Origin: an uncultured Clostridia bacterium
GTDB lineage: Bacteria; Bacillota; Clostridia; Lachnospirales; Lachnospiraceae
Assembly (NCBI GenBank): GCA_947167565.1
Contig: CAMVIN010000012.1
Location: 1 to 32,980, forward strand
DNA length: 32,980 nucleotides
Direction of reading: 5' to 3'
A model generated the notes under the pieces. The model saw only the letters and a list, made by a program, of their open reading frames with translations. It was not told where the DNA came from and searched no databases. A program made the translations under genes and the position numbers. Of the stretch, positions 24,431-32,369 are shown in pieces. The stretch's first letter is position 1; each line of letters begins with the position of its first letter.

Positions 24431-26966
24431 TTATCTGCCGCAGCAGTGTTTATACTTCTTACCGGAACCACAAGGACACGGATCATTTCGTCCCACTTTC
24501 TGCTCCTTGCGGACAATCGGTCCATTTGCCGAGTCATCTTTGTTGGTGCCGGTAACCTTAGCTACCTGCTCGCGCTCAACCTTTTCCTCTATGCGAACAT
24601 GCATGAGCATGCGCACAGTCTCCTCTCGAATCGATGCTGTCATATCGTTGAACATATCATATCCCTGCAGACGATATTCAACCACCGGATCTCTCTGTCC
24701 AAATGCCTGAAGCCCGATTCCCTGACGAAGCTGATCCATGTCATCGATATGATCCATCCAGCGGCTGTCTGTTGCCTTCAAGAGAACCACACGCTCAACT
24801 TCACGAATCTGCTCCTCCTCCGGGAACTCAGCCTCTTTTTTCTCGTATATCTCAAGTGCTTCTTCCTGCAGTTCCTCAATCAACTGCTTCTTTGTCATCC
24901 CCTCAAACCGCTCGCGGTCAAAAACAAGTGGCTTTACAGGAATCATCGGAATCAGAATCTCGTTCAGTTCTGCAAGATTCCACTCCTCTGGCTGTGTAAT
25001 CTCACCGATTACACTGTCCACGTATTTTTCAACAAGCTGCTTAATCATGAAAATAATGTCATCGCGCATGTTGTCGCCATCAAGTACCTTGCGTCTCTCG
25101 GCATAAATAATCTCACGCTGCTCATTGTTAATCTGATCATATTCGAGCAAGTTCTTACGAATCCCGTAGTTGTTGCCCTCGATCTTTTTCTGGGCGCGCT
25201 CAATCGCTTTCGTGAGCATGCGGTGCTGTATCTGTTCACCTTCCGGCATACCGAGCGAGTTGAACATCTGCATGAGATTCTGAGAACCAAACAGACGCAT
25301 CAAGTCATCTTCCAGCGAAATGTAGAACTTCGATTCACCCGGATCGCCCTGACGTCCGGCACGACCGCGCAGCTGATTGTCAATTCGTCTGGACTCATGT
25401 CGCTCTGTACCGATAATCTTGAGACCACCCAGCTCTTTTACTCCCTCACCGAGTTTGATATCCGTACCACGACCCGCCATGTTGGTGGCAATCGTGACAG
25501 CGCCCTTCTGTCCGGCATCCGCTACAATCTCCGCCTCCATTTCATGGAACTTCGCATTCAATACCTTGTGCGGTATTCCGCGCTTTTTCAGCATTCCGGA
25601 CAATTCCTCAGAGGCATCAATCGTAATTGTACCGACAAGCACCGGCTGACCTTTCTCATGGCTTCTCTCAATCTCTTCCACAATCGCATTCAGCTTCTCA
25701 CGTTTTGTCTTGTATACAGAATCCTCCAAGTCGATACGCTTCACCGGAAGGTTCGTCGGAACTTCCACAACGTCCATACCATAAATCTCGCGGAACTCCT
25801 TCTCCTCTGTGAGAGCTGTACCGGTCATACCACATTTTTTGTCATATTTATTAAAGAAGTTCTGGAACGTAATCGTAGCAAGTGTCTTGCTCTCTCTCTT
25901 AACCTTAACATGTTCCTTCGCCTCAATTGCCTGATGAAGTCCATCGGAATAACGTCTTCCCGGCATAATACGCCCGGTAAATTCATCAACAATCAATACC
26001 TGATCATCCTGAACAACATAATCTTTGTCCAGATGCATGAGCGCATGAGCTCTCAACGACAAGTTCACGCAGTGCTGAATCTCCAGATTCTCCGGGTCAG
26101 CCAGATTCTCCAGATGAAAGAACTTCTCCACCTTCTTAATACCCTGAGCCGTCAGATTGACCGTCTTCTCTTTTTCATTGGCAACATAATCGCCGGTCTC
26201 TTCGTTGTCCTCCTGCATGATAATGTCCATCTTGGACAACTCTTTTTCTGTTCCTTTTTTCAACTGGCGGACAAGATTGTCACACGCCTCGTAAATCTTC
26301 GTGGACTTTCCGCTGGAACCGGAAATAATAAGCGGTGTTCTCGCCTCATCAATGAGCACCGAATCGACCTCATCCACAATCGCATAGTGAAGGTCCCGCT
26401 GAACCAACTGTTCTTTATAGATGACCATGTTGTCTCTCAGGTAATCAAAACCAAGCTCATTGTTTGTCGCATACGTGATATCGCAATTATATGCCTCACG
26501 TCGCGCGTCATTGTCCATGCTGTTGAGAATCACGCCAACTTTCAATCCGAGAAATTCATGAATCTGTCCCATCCACTCCGCATCACGCTTTGCCAGATAG
26601 TCGTTGACCGTCACAATATGAACACCCTTGCCTTCCAAGGCATTCAGATATGCCGGCAAGGTGGACACAAGCGTCTTTCCCTCACCGGTACGCATTTCTG
26701 TAATACGCCCCTGATGAAGTATAACACCTGAGCCCGATTGTTCTCTTGGATGCCTCTCTCACGACTGCATACGCCTCCGGCAAAATGTCATCGAGCGTTG
26801 CTCCCTCGCTAAGACGCTTCTTGAATTCGTCTGTCTTCGCTTTCAACTCATCATCCGAGAGTTTCTCCATCTCCGGCTCCAACGCCTCGATTTTGTCTAC
26901 AATCGGAATCACACGCTTCACTTCGCGCTCGCTGTGCGTCCCTATCACCTTATCTAATAATCCCAT
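24431..26966 (-). pseudogene. secA: secA, preprotein translocase ATPase, interrupted by a deletion/frameshift
   Basis: The start is ATG at 26966 ([18 protein letters not shown]), with GGAG upstream. The first frame runs to a stop at 26682 and departs from SecA after [11 protein letters not shown]. The second frame picks up at [19 protein letters not shown] and continues to the normal C-terminus at 24431. Compared with SecA proteins, about nine residues (the HFDVQLIGG region with the Q motif) and two further bases are missing near 26725. That fits a 26-nt deletion between short GG repeats. Downstream everything is intact: Walker [46 protein letters not shown] and the C-terminal zinc motif [13 protein letters not shown]. 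Restored length would be about 853 residues. SecA is essential, so an assembly error or a second copy must be considered. Confidence 0.9.
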
Positions 26967-27053
26967 CTTTTCACTCTCCATTACATATTCTTGGGTATCA
27001 ATTTACTCTATATCAAGGCAAAATGTCACTGCGGACGATTACTGCCCCATAGT

Positions 27054-27082
27054 ATTGTAACATTACTCGATAGCCGTTTCAA
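27054..27082 (-). promoter_or_regulatory. secA promoter
   Basis: On the minus strand TTGAAA (27082-27077), a 17-bp spacer and TACAAT (27059-27054) are present, preceded by TGT (extended -10). The -35 overlaps the last codons of the acyltransferase gene. Confidence 0.8.
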
Positions 27083-28095
27083 CTCATTTTTTCATTCTTT
27101 TTTAAAAATACTGCTCCCAAACACCCAAAAAACTTACGATATCCTGCGCAGATTTTTTTTCGGGAACAGACGTATACAACCACAAGACTGACAAGAATAC
27201 TGAGAAGCACTAACCTCACTCCATTAGCCGCAAGTACGCTAGTCATATGAAGTTCATCCGTTAATTTTCTAATTCCATAAAGAATAAAGCAGGATAACAG
27301 GTAAATCGTTACCGTCTCTTTTCCAATCCCGGTGATACGAAGTTTTTTGTCCGGCAACACATTGAGCCATGCCAATAAAAGAACCACCGCAATTATCATC
27401 TGTATCAATCTCATAATAATTCCCTGCAGATTATTCACGCCAATATCGTGATAGCAGAGCATATTTTCATATGACTTCACCGGAAATATACCGTATATGT
27501 TACACAACGCCGTTATTCCAAAGCAAACAAGGAGCATGAACCATCCCCAAATACGTGGAATCCTTCTGATTTTTTGTATGTGTTTTTCTGTTGTGTAATA
27601 TCCCAACAAAAAAAACGGAAAATATACAATTGTTCTTGAAGCACTTAAGAACCTGTTGAATTCAGGAAAACATCCCACATACAGAGCGAAAGCAGCAAGA
27701 ATCAGAAGCGCAAAACGAAGCCGGGCAAAATAGGGGGTAAGAACGCGCCAGAAAAACAGGCTTAAAAGATACCAAAATGCATAATTCGCCACGAACACAT
27801 TAATCTGCCATATTTTCATACTATGCTCCAACACTTGTACCAGAAATATCCAGATTGTATTGAACACAAGATATGGCAATATGCACCGCTCCCACGCGAT
27901 TTCCATGTTTTTCTCCACATTTTTAGAAAAAAAACCTGACAAAAACACAAATGCCGGCATATGAAAACTATAGATTATCGCCCGAAAAACTCCCGGAAGC
28001 GACGCAACGCTATACCACTCCATCAAATGTCCCAAAACCACCAGAAAAATAAGCATGACTTTATAATTGTCAATTAAATCGCTTCTATTTTTCAT
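27079..28095 (-). CDS. Membrane acyltransferase, acyltransferase-3 family (fucose 4-O-acetylase-like)
   Basis: This is a 338-residue protein. I chose the ATG at 28095 (MKNRSDLIDNYKVMLIFLVVLGH) because this is where the family begins. The longer open frame to 28143 runs into the hpf terminator. AGGAG lies 15 nt upstream, which is far, so translation may be weak. About ten hydrophobic helices are present. The active-site His of the first helix (VVLGHLMEW) and SFHMPAFVFLSGFF are typical. Family members O-acetylate surface sugars or peptidoglycan; the acceptor here is unknown. The gene sits between hpf and secA, usually adjacent in Firmicutes. It is AT-rich, which suggests insertion. Confidence 0.85.
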   Translation of the reverse strand: MKNRSDLIDNYKVMLIFLVVLGHLMEWYSVASLPGVFRAIIYSFHMPAFVFLSGFFSKNVEKNMEIAWERCILPYLVFNTIWIFLVQVLEHSMKIWQINVFVANYAFWYLLSLFFWRVLTPYFARLRFALLILAAFALYVGCFPEFNRFLSASRTIVYFPFFLLGYYTTEKHIQKIRRIPRIWGWFMLLVCFGITALCNIYGIFPVKSYENMLCYHDIGVNNLQGIIMRLIQMIIAVVLLLAWLNVLPDKKLRITGIGKETVTIYLLSCFILYGIRKLTDELHMTSVLAANGVRLVLLSILVSLVVVYVCSRKKICAGYRKFFGCLGAVFLKKNEKMS

Positions 28096-28152
28096 GATAA
28101 CATAACAACTCCTAATCTCACTCTCAAAAAAAACAAAAACCATAATATAAAA

Positions 28153-28179
28153 GGGGCATTTTCATAGAGAAAACACCCC
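28153..28179 (-). terminator. Minus-strand terminator of hpf
   Basis: In the minus-strand RNA GGGGUGUUUUC pairs with GAAAAUGCCCC over a 5-nt loop through 11 pairs, two of them G-U, followed by UUUU. On the opposite strand those pairs become A-C mismatches, which shows the direction. It isolates hpf from the acyltransferase gene. Confidence 0.8.
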
Positions 28180-28236
28180 GGCATTTTACATCCCATATTT
28201 CCTTTAACTACCCTCCCGCCCCATCGGGAATCATTA

Positions 28237-28764
28237 TCAGTACTCCGGCTCGATCAGTCCATAGGACTTACTCTTGCGCTTGTAAACCACATTTACTTCG
28301 TCTGTGTCCGCATTGCGGAACACAAAGAAGTTATGTCCGAGTAATTCCATCTGTACGCAAGCTTCTTCCGGATCCATCGGCTTAATCGCAAATCTCTTAG
28401 AACGGATAATCTCAATCTCTTCTTCTTCAAAAACATCCTCATCGATAAATGCCTGACTCAACTGCTTGGCATTCTGCTCTTTGTCAATGAGCTTGTTCTT
28501 ATATTTGCGAAGCTGTCTCTCAATCACTTCTTCCACTAAGTCAATGGACACATACATATCCGTGCTTGTCTCCTCCGCACGAATGATGTTGCCTTTCATC
28601 GGAATCGTAACCTCAATCTTCTGCCGATTCTTCTCCGTACTCAGAGTAACATTTACCTCAGTCGAATCATTGAAATACCTCTCCAGTTTTCCAATCTTTT
28701 CTTCCACCGCTGAACGTAAACCTTCTGTTATGTCGATGTTTCTTCCGCTAATTACTAAATTCAT
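28237..28764 (-). CDS. hpf: Ribosome hibernation-promoting factor, long form
   Basis: This is a 175-residue protein. The ATG at 28764 follows AAAGGAG. The N-terminal domain (1-100: MNLVISGRNIDITEGLRSAVEEKIGKL, then NVTLSTEKNRQKIEVTI) is the S30AE/YfiA fold that binds the 30S decoding region. After an acidic linker (DEDVFEEEEIEI), the C-terminal domain (about 120-175: KRFAIKPMDPEEACVQMELLGHNFFVFRNADT) is the dimerisation domain that joins two 70S ribosomes into 100S particles. Long HPF is the standard Firmicutes form. It usually precedes secA; here an acyltransferase gene and a terminator intervene. Confidence 0.95.
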   Translation of the reverse strand: MNLVISGRNIDITEGLRSAVEEKIGKLERYFNDSTEVNVTLSTEKNRQKIEVTIPMKGNIIRAEETSTDMYVSIDLVEEVIERQLRKYKNKLIDKEQNAKQLSQAFIDEDVFEEEEIEIIRSKRFAIKPMDPEEACVQMELLGHNFFVFRNADTDEVNVVYKRKSKSYGLIEPEY

Positions 28765-28825
28765 AATGCTCAGCTCCTTTGCCCATAAGTTTCAAGCAAA
28801 ATCCTCAGATTTTTCTTGTACTTGT

Positions 28826-28854
28826 ATTATACACCAAAATGCCCTTTGGGGCAA
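28826..28854 (-). promoter_or_regulatory. hpf promoter with small overlapping palindrome
   Basis: On the minus strand TTGCCC (28854-28849), a 17-bp spacer and TATAAT (28831-28826) are present. A 5-bp inverted repeat (TGCCC 28840-28844 with GGGCA 28849-28853) overlaps the -35 and could be an operator. Confidence 0.65.
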
Positions 28855-28874
28855 GGAAAATATGCCTGCAAATC

Positions 28875-28893
28875 CAAGTTGTCACACAACTTG
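28875..28893. repeat. 8-bp palindrome upstream of the hpf promoter
   Basis: CAAGTTGT, CAC, ACAACTTG is a perfect inverted repeat, 20 bp upstream of the hpf -35. It has no T-tract. It may bind a regulator; this is unproven. Confidence 0.45.
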
Positions 28894-28942
28894 CAAAATT
28901 GAGTGATATTGTTTTTTTTATGCTACGAAAGTCTACTTCTCT

Positions 28943-29012
28943 TGTTGATATTGTTGATAACTTTGTGTATAACTTGCAAATGTCGTAATTTCGACCTTTA
29001 TAATGTTGATAA
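28943..29012 (+). promoter_or_regulatory. Cluster of DnaA-box-like 9-mers
   Basis: Four plus-strand 9-mers resemble the DnaA box complement TGTGGATAA: TGTTGATAT (28943), TGTTGATAA (28952), TGTGTATAA (28964) and TGTTGATAA (29004). Three differ from it by one base. The middle pair is spaced like the paired boxes at Firmicutes origins. No dnaA or dnaN is nearby. The intergenic stretch 28765-29087 holds this cluster, the hpf promoter and the palindrome at 28875, and no gene. Confidence 0.45.
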
Positions 29013-29087
29013 CTCTGTGCTCGATTTCGCTCTACTCTTGTCGGCGTACAACCGTTCGAAAAATAAGTTGTCATACATTTTTGCCCA

Positions 29088-30500
29088 CTATCGCTTTATA
29101 AAATCTTCTCTATTCAAATCTTTTTCATATCTGAGTTCTTTCCCACTCGCATCCACACTGAATAACACATGACTAGTCTCACTTACTTCTCCCTTGCGAA
29201 TCTCAATCTCTGTGTCAAAATACAGCCGACCTCCGGAACTTCCACAAAATTCTATAGAACCACAATATTTTAAAGTCGTCTCATCTGCCACTTTTTCATC
29301 AACCAAAAGTTGTCTCAATTTTTCATCCGACACAATACAGGAAAAAGTTGAGCTATCATAGTCCCGAAGATAAAATTCCTTCGTCTCCTCCTCTGACACA
29401 GAGAACAGAATTTTCCTTTCACCCTTTCCTACGGTATGGTAATAACCATCCTCAATTAAAAAAGGACTAATATCACCAGTCTCTTCATCCTCATCAATTT
29501 CCACCACTGCGGACTCATCTTTCCACAATTTTTCCCATTTCATTGTGTTCAGATTTTGAGACCATAAGCTCTGTCCACCGTTTTTATCAATTACGCTAAC
29601 AAAAATCTCATCGCCATCAATAGACTCAGAAACCATATCACAATAAAAATCTTCTTCTGAACTCTCTATTGTTTTCCCAAAGAACTTCTCCTTGAGCAAT
29701 TTCCCATTTTCCCTCTCATATCGAAAATAGACCGTTCCCCTGCTCGAAGCACCTATCACATAGTCGGAGTCCACATATATATCAAAATGTTCCTCTAACT
29801 TCACGGACAACTTCATGGAAAAAAGGAGTTTCTGCTTCTCTTTTTTTATTACGTCGTTGCCATTTTTTACCTTTTTTAATGGAATTTCATAAAAATCATA
29901 CTGTCTTTTCTTTTTCTCCCTGTTATAATAGCGGTCATAATAAACAAGGGCATTGTCATCTGCGTACAAATATTCATAAGTACGGTAATGCACCCCGTCT
30001 TGTGGAAATTCTACATTCCCGCACACTTTGTCATCCAAAGTTTTTTGATAGAATCCTCTTGGATCGTCCTCGGAATCGTACATATCCTCATAAAAATTTG
30101 TCGAATTTTCCAGTGCGTTGGCAGACAGAGAAGTCGTGCCGAGAAAACCACTCATATTCCTTTCCTCATTTTCACCATCCTCTATAATCACCCCATCATA
30201 ATACTCGGAAACTCTCTTGCCGGAGGCCGTCATCTTCACCCCCGACTTACTCCTCTTATATTTTACTTTCTTGTGTACCATCTTCGCACTATCTGTCTGA
30301 TTTTCCGACTCCTTTCCGGTGTCATCTTCACCGTCTGACTCTATCGCCTCCCCACTGACCACATTGTCTCCGCTCACTGCCTCTGCCACAGCACTACCGC
30401 TTGAAGTACCGCCAACACCTGCTGTATTGTCCCACGTCCCGCATCCCGCAAGACTCACTGCCATCATCGCCGCAAAAAAAAACGCTGAAAATCTTCTCAT
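29088..30500 (-). CDS. Large lipoprotein, probable beta-propeller, function unknown
   Basis: This is a 470-residue protein. The ATG at 30500 is 8 nt after GGAGG. The lipobox VSLAGC puts the Cys at 20. Residues of about 25-75 are a low-complexity linker with SGSAV, AVSGD and VVSGE units, then an acidic patch. A basic stretch (HKKVKYKRSKSGVK) follows. From about residue 150 the sequence alternates short beta strands with YDRYYNRE, FDIYVDSDYVIGAS, VYFRYERENGKLL and DIDGDEIF-like turns, as in DUF5050/WD-like propellers. No catalytic motif is seen. No terminator is visible after its stop. The gene diverges from cysK. Confidence 0.75.
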   Translation of the reverse strand: MRRFSAFFFAAMMAVSLAGCGTWDNTAGVGGTSSGSAVAEAVSGDNVVSGEAIESDGEDDTGKESENQTDSAKMVHKKVKYKRSKSGVKMTASGKRVSEYYDGVIIEDGENEERNMSGFLGTTSLSANALENSTNFYEDMYDSEDDPRGFYQKTLDDKVCGNVEFPQDGVHYRTYEYLYADDNALVYYDRYYNREKKKRQYDFYEIPLKKVKNGNDVIKKEKQKLLFSMKLSVKLEEHFDIYVDSDYVIGASSRGTVYFRYERENGKLLKEKFFGKTIESSEEDFYCDMVSESIDGDEIFVSVIDKNGGQSLWSQNLNTMKWEKLWKDESAVVEIDEDEETGDISPFLIEDGYYHTVGKGERKILFSVSEEETKEFYLRDYDSSTFSCIVSDEKLRQLLVDEKVADETTLKYCGSIEFCGSSGGRLYFDTEIEIRKGEVSETSHVLFSVDASGKELRYEKDLNREDFIKR

Positions 30501-30553
30501 CTACTTTTCCTCCCTGTATATGCTCAATTTATCCCTCTGATAACTTTTATTCT

Positions 30554-30582
30554 ATCATAAAATAAAGATAGCAGTATTTCAA
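30554..30582 (-). promoter_or_regulatory. Promoter of the 30500 lipoprotein gene
   Basis: On the minus strand TTGAAA (30582-30577), a 17-bp spacer and TATGAT (30559-30554) each match the consensus at five of six positions. The start codon is about 55 bp downstream. Confidence 0.8.
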
Positions 30583-30646
30583 GCAGAAAGTCTATATGAG
30601 CATGACCTTATAAGTGCGTTGGTGTGAGGTCTTCTATACTTTCCCC

Positions 30647-30675
30647 TTGTAATTTTTCAATGTTTCATGCATAAT
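30647..30675 (+). promoter_or_regulatory. Promoter of the cysteine synthase gene
   Basis: TTGTAA (30647-30652), a 17-bp spacer and CATAAT (30670-30675). The leader to the start at 30708 is too short for a T-box riboswitch. Confidence 0.6.
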
Positions 30676-30707
30676 ATACAGTACAAGTGGAAGGATAGGA
30701 GCGAATT

Positions 30708-31637
30708 ATGATTTATAATAATATATTAGAAGCAGTAGGAAACACCCCTTTGATACAGTTAAATAATATGCCTGAGCCGGGAAGCGCGAGAATCCTTGTC
30801 AAAATGGAAGCTCTGAACGTCGGCGGTGCCATCAAAACAAGGACTGCGCTGAACATGATTGAGCAGGCGGAAAAAGAAGGGTTGATTCAACCGGATACTA
30901 TTATTGTTGAACCAACCAGCGGCAATCAGGGAATCGGACTGGCACTGGTCGGCGCTGTTAAGGGGTACCGGACAATTATCATTATGCCGGATTCTGTCAG
31001 CGAAGAGCGTGCCAAACTGGTCCGTCACTATGGAGCAGAAGTACAATTTATACACGATGCCGGTGACATTGGGAAATGTATTGATGAATGTCTCCAGACT
31101 GCCCTCAATATGAAAAAGAAGAATCCTAAGGTTTTTGTGCCTCAGCAGTTTGGAAATCCCAACAACACACTGGCTCACAAGAATCACACGGCACTGGAAA
31201 TATTAGAACAGGTCGATGGACCGATTGATGGATTCTGCAGTGGAATCGGAACCGGTGGCACGATTACCGGCATCGGGGAAGTTCTGAGAGAAAAGAACCC
31301 GAATATTGAGATTTGGGCAATTGAACCGGAAAATGCTGCCATTCTTGCAGGCGGCACAATTGGCACTCATCTTCAGATGGGGATCGGCGATGGCATTATC
31401 CCAGAGATTTTGAATCAGTCTGTCTATGATAATATCTACGTCACGACAGACGCTGAAGCCATCACGACCGCCAAAAGACTCGCCCGCGAAGAAGGGCTTA
31501 TGTGTGGAATTTCCAGCGGAACCAATGTGGCGGCCGCCCTGAAACTTGCCAAGAAACTCGGCGAGGGTAAGACAGTCGTCACAATTCTCCCGGACACTGC
31601 AGAACGGTATTTTTCCACCCCGCTGTTCAGGGAATAG
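30708..31637 (+). CDS. cysK: Cysteine synthase (O-acetylserine sulfhydrylase family)
   Basis: This is a 309-residue protein. The ATG at 30708 follows GGATAGGAG. It is a PLP fold-type II enzyme that makes cysteine from O-acetylserine and sulfide. The PLP lysine is K43 in NVGGAIKTR, where most CysK proteins read NPGGSVKDR. The phosphate and substrate loop is PTSGNQGIGLA, where TSGNTG is usual. The glycine-rich PLP-phosphate loop GIGTGGTITGIG, EEGLMCGISSG and the C-terminal PDTAERYFSTPLF are typical. The altered loops may mark a sub-family with different substrate preference, so the symbol is given with moderate confidence. No terminator is seen after the stop. Confidence 0.88.
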   Translation: MIYNNILEAVGNTPLIQLNNMPEPGSARILVKMEALNVGGAIKTRTALNMIEQAEKEGLIQPDTIIVEPTSGNQGIGLALVGAVKGYRTIIIMPDSVSEERAKLVRHYGAEVQFIHDAGDIGKCIDECLQTALNMKKKNPKVFVPQQFGNPNNTLAHKNHTALEILEQVDGPIDGFCSGIGTGGTITGIGEVLREKNPNIEIWAIEPENAAILAGGTIGTHLQMGIGDGIIPEILNQSVYDNIYVTTDAEAITTAKRLAREEGLMCGISSGTNVAAALKLAKKLGEGKTVVTILPDTAERYFSTPLFRE

Positions 31638-31639
31638 TT

Positions 31640-31763
31640 TTACTGAAACAAAGCGTCTGCTATTTTATCCAAATCATAACGTCTTCTGTGTTTTTTCAAA
31701 TTATATGTATACAATGTAAAATAATACCCATTTTTTTCATTGTAAAAATTTCATTATCTGCAT
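31640..31763 (-). pseudogene. Broken small ORF (40-codon frame with one extra T)
   Basis: AAGGTG lies 6 nt before ATG (31763), which opens MQIMKF and would stop after two more codons. Removing one T from the T5 run (31748-31744) continues the frame as YNEKNGYYFTLYTYNLKK, then HRRRYDLDKIADALFQ and TAA at 31640. This low-complexity-free, protein-like continuation suggests a small gene with a homopolymer indel, or a sequencing error there. No family is recognised. It would converge with cysK, ending 3 bp after that gene's stop. Confidence 0.4.
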
Positions 31764-32018
31764 AAGTATCACCTTCTTTCATATATAATAACGAATGAAA
31801 CAGGGAAATTCTTGCAATAAATTTGAAATTTTTCCCTTCACCTTATATAACGCAGAAATCAGCAAAATGGCTACAAACTTTTTTTATTTTTTTGTTTTAC
31901 TTATTTAGCGAGTCACCGTACCACTATATTATGAAGTCTTTTCACTCTTTCCCTATACCTTGATTTTGACAACAAAAATTTATAAAATCCCCCCTTCGCG
32001 TCTTGTCCGCCCCCGCTC

Positions 32019-32036
32019 GTGTCAAGTATGTGACAC
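32019..32036. repeat. Perfect inverted repeat GTGTCA-N6-TGACAC
   Basis: 6-bp arms with a 6-nt spacer. The half-site matches the inner part of the palindrome at 7682-7710, where the spacing between the same half-sites is 9. Confidence 0.4.
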
Positions 32037-32072
32037 CTAAATTGTGATTTTTATTCTGAATTAGAAATTGAT

Positions 32073-32091
32073 AACGTATCACAGATACGTT
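32073..32091. repeat. Perfect inverted repeat AACGTATC-N3-GATACGTT
   Basis: 8-bp arms with a 3-nt loop. There is no T-tract on either side, so a binding or recombination site is as likely as an RNA structure. Confidence 0.45.
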
Positions 32092-32109
32092 TGATAGATT
32101 AGTGCTGTT

Positions 32110-32156
32110 GCACCTTTTTAGAAAAGGGTGCTATGCCGATAGACAGGCACAACACC
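32110..32156 (-). terminator. Nested hairpins after the small gene, possible terminator
   Basis: On the minus strand GGGTG-TTGT-GCC can pair with GGC-ATAG-CACCC (32156-32126). The same CACCC tract can alternatively pair with GGTGC through GCACCCTTTT and AAAAAGGTGC (32131-32110). The two pairings exclude each other. They follow the stop at 32174 by about 18 nt. Confidence 0.4.
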
Positions 32157-32173
32157 CGGATAGATACAGATAC

Positions 32174-32368
32174 TTATCTGTTAATTTCAAACTTCTTCAT
32201 TTCGCTTTCTGTCAACGTTCTTCCTAAACGCTTTGTTTCTGCTATGGCATCCCTCAGCCGATATATTTTTCCGTCAGACGGTTCCGTTAATCTGCCATCC
32301 GGCATTGCCTCACCAAAATGATCAAAACAGGTTAATGCCACTTTAGGTTTTCTTTCTGCAACAATCAT
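32174..32368 (-). CDS. Small hypothetical protein downstream of a GNAT gene
   Basis: This is a 64-residue protein. The ATG at 32368 follows AAGGAGG, which lies in the ancestral 3' end of the GNAT gene. The sequence begins MIVAERKPKVALTCFDHFGE and continues with a charged helix (YRLRDAIAETKRLGRTLTES). It is probably a compact alpha/beta protein, and no family is recognised with confidence. The GNAT frame's original stop is 1 nt upstream, so the two genes form one operon. An interaction with the acetyltransferase, for instance as a partner or antitoxin, is possible but unproven. Confidence 0.65.
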   Translation of the reverse strand: MIVAERKPKVALTCFDHFGEAMPDGRLTEPSDGKIYRLRDAIAETKRLGRTLTESEMKKFEINR

Positions 32369-32369
32369 T

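Larger units (their letters stand above)
31776..32173. other. AT-rich non-coding tract with several palindromes
   Basis: I see no gene here. It holds long A/T runs, a GC-rich island (about 31989-32018), GTGTCA-N6-TGACAC (32019-32036), AACGTATC-ACA-GATACGTT (32073-32091) and nested hairpins with GCACC/GGTGC arms (32110-32156). The composition and the decayed genes on both sides fit the boundary of an old mobile or accessory segment, but no integrase or att repeat is identifiable. Confidence 0.4.

Noticed and set aside
24359-26731. 790-codon open frame on the plus strand opposite secA
   Set aside because: It is the antisense shadow of secA. It has no family resemblance and no ribosome binding site, and it reads as antisense of conserved SecA motifs.
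28900-29020. Replication origin
   Set aside because: DnaA-box-like sites are present, but dnaA, dnaN and the other usual origin genes are absent and no AT-rich unwinding element adjoins the cluster.
30583-30707. T-box or other riboswitch before cysK
   Set aside because: The promoter lies only about 33 bp before the start codon, leaving no room for a riboswitch leader, and no T-box sequence is present.
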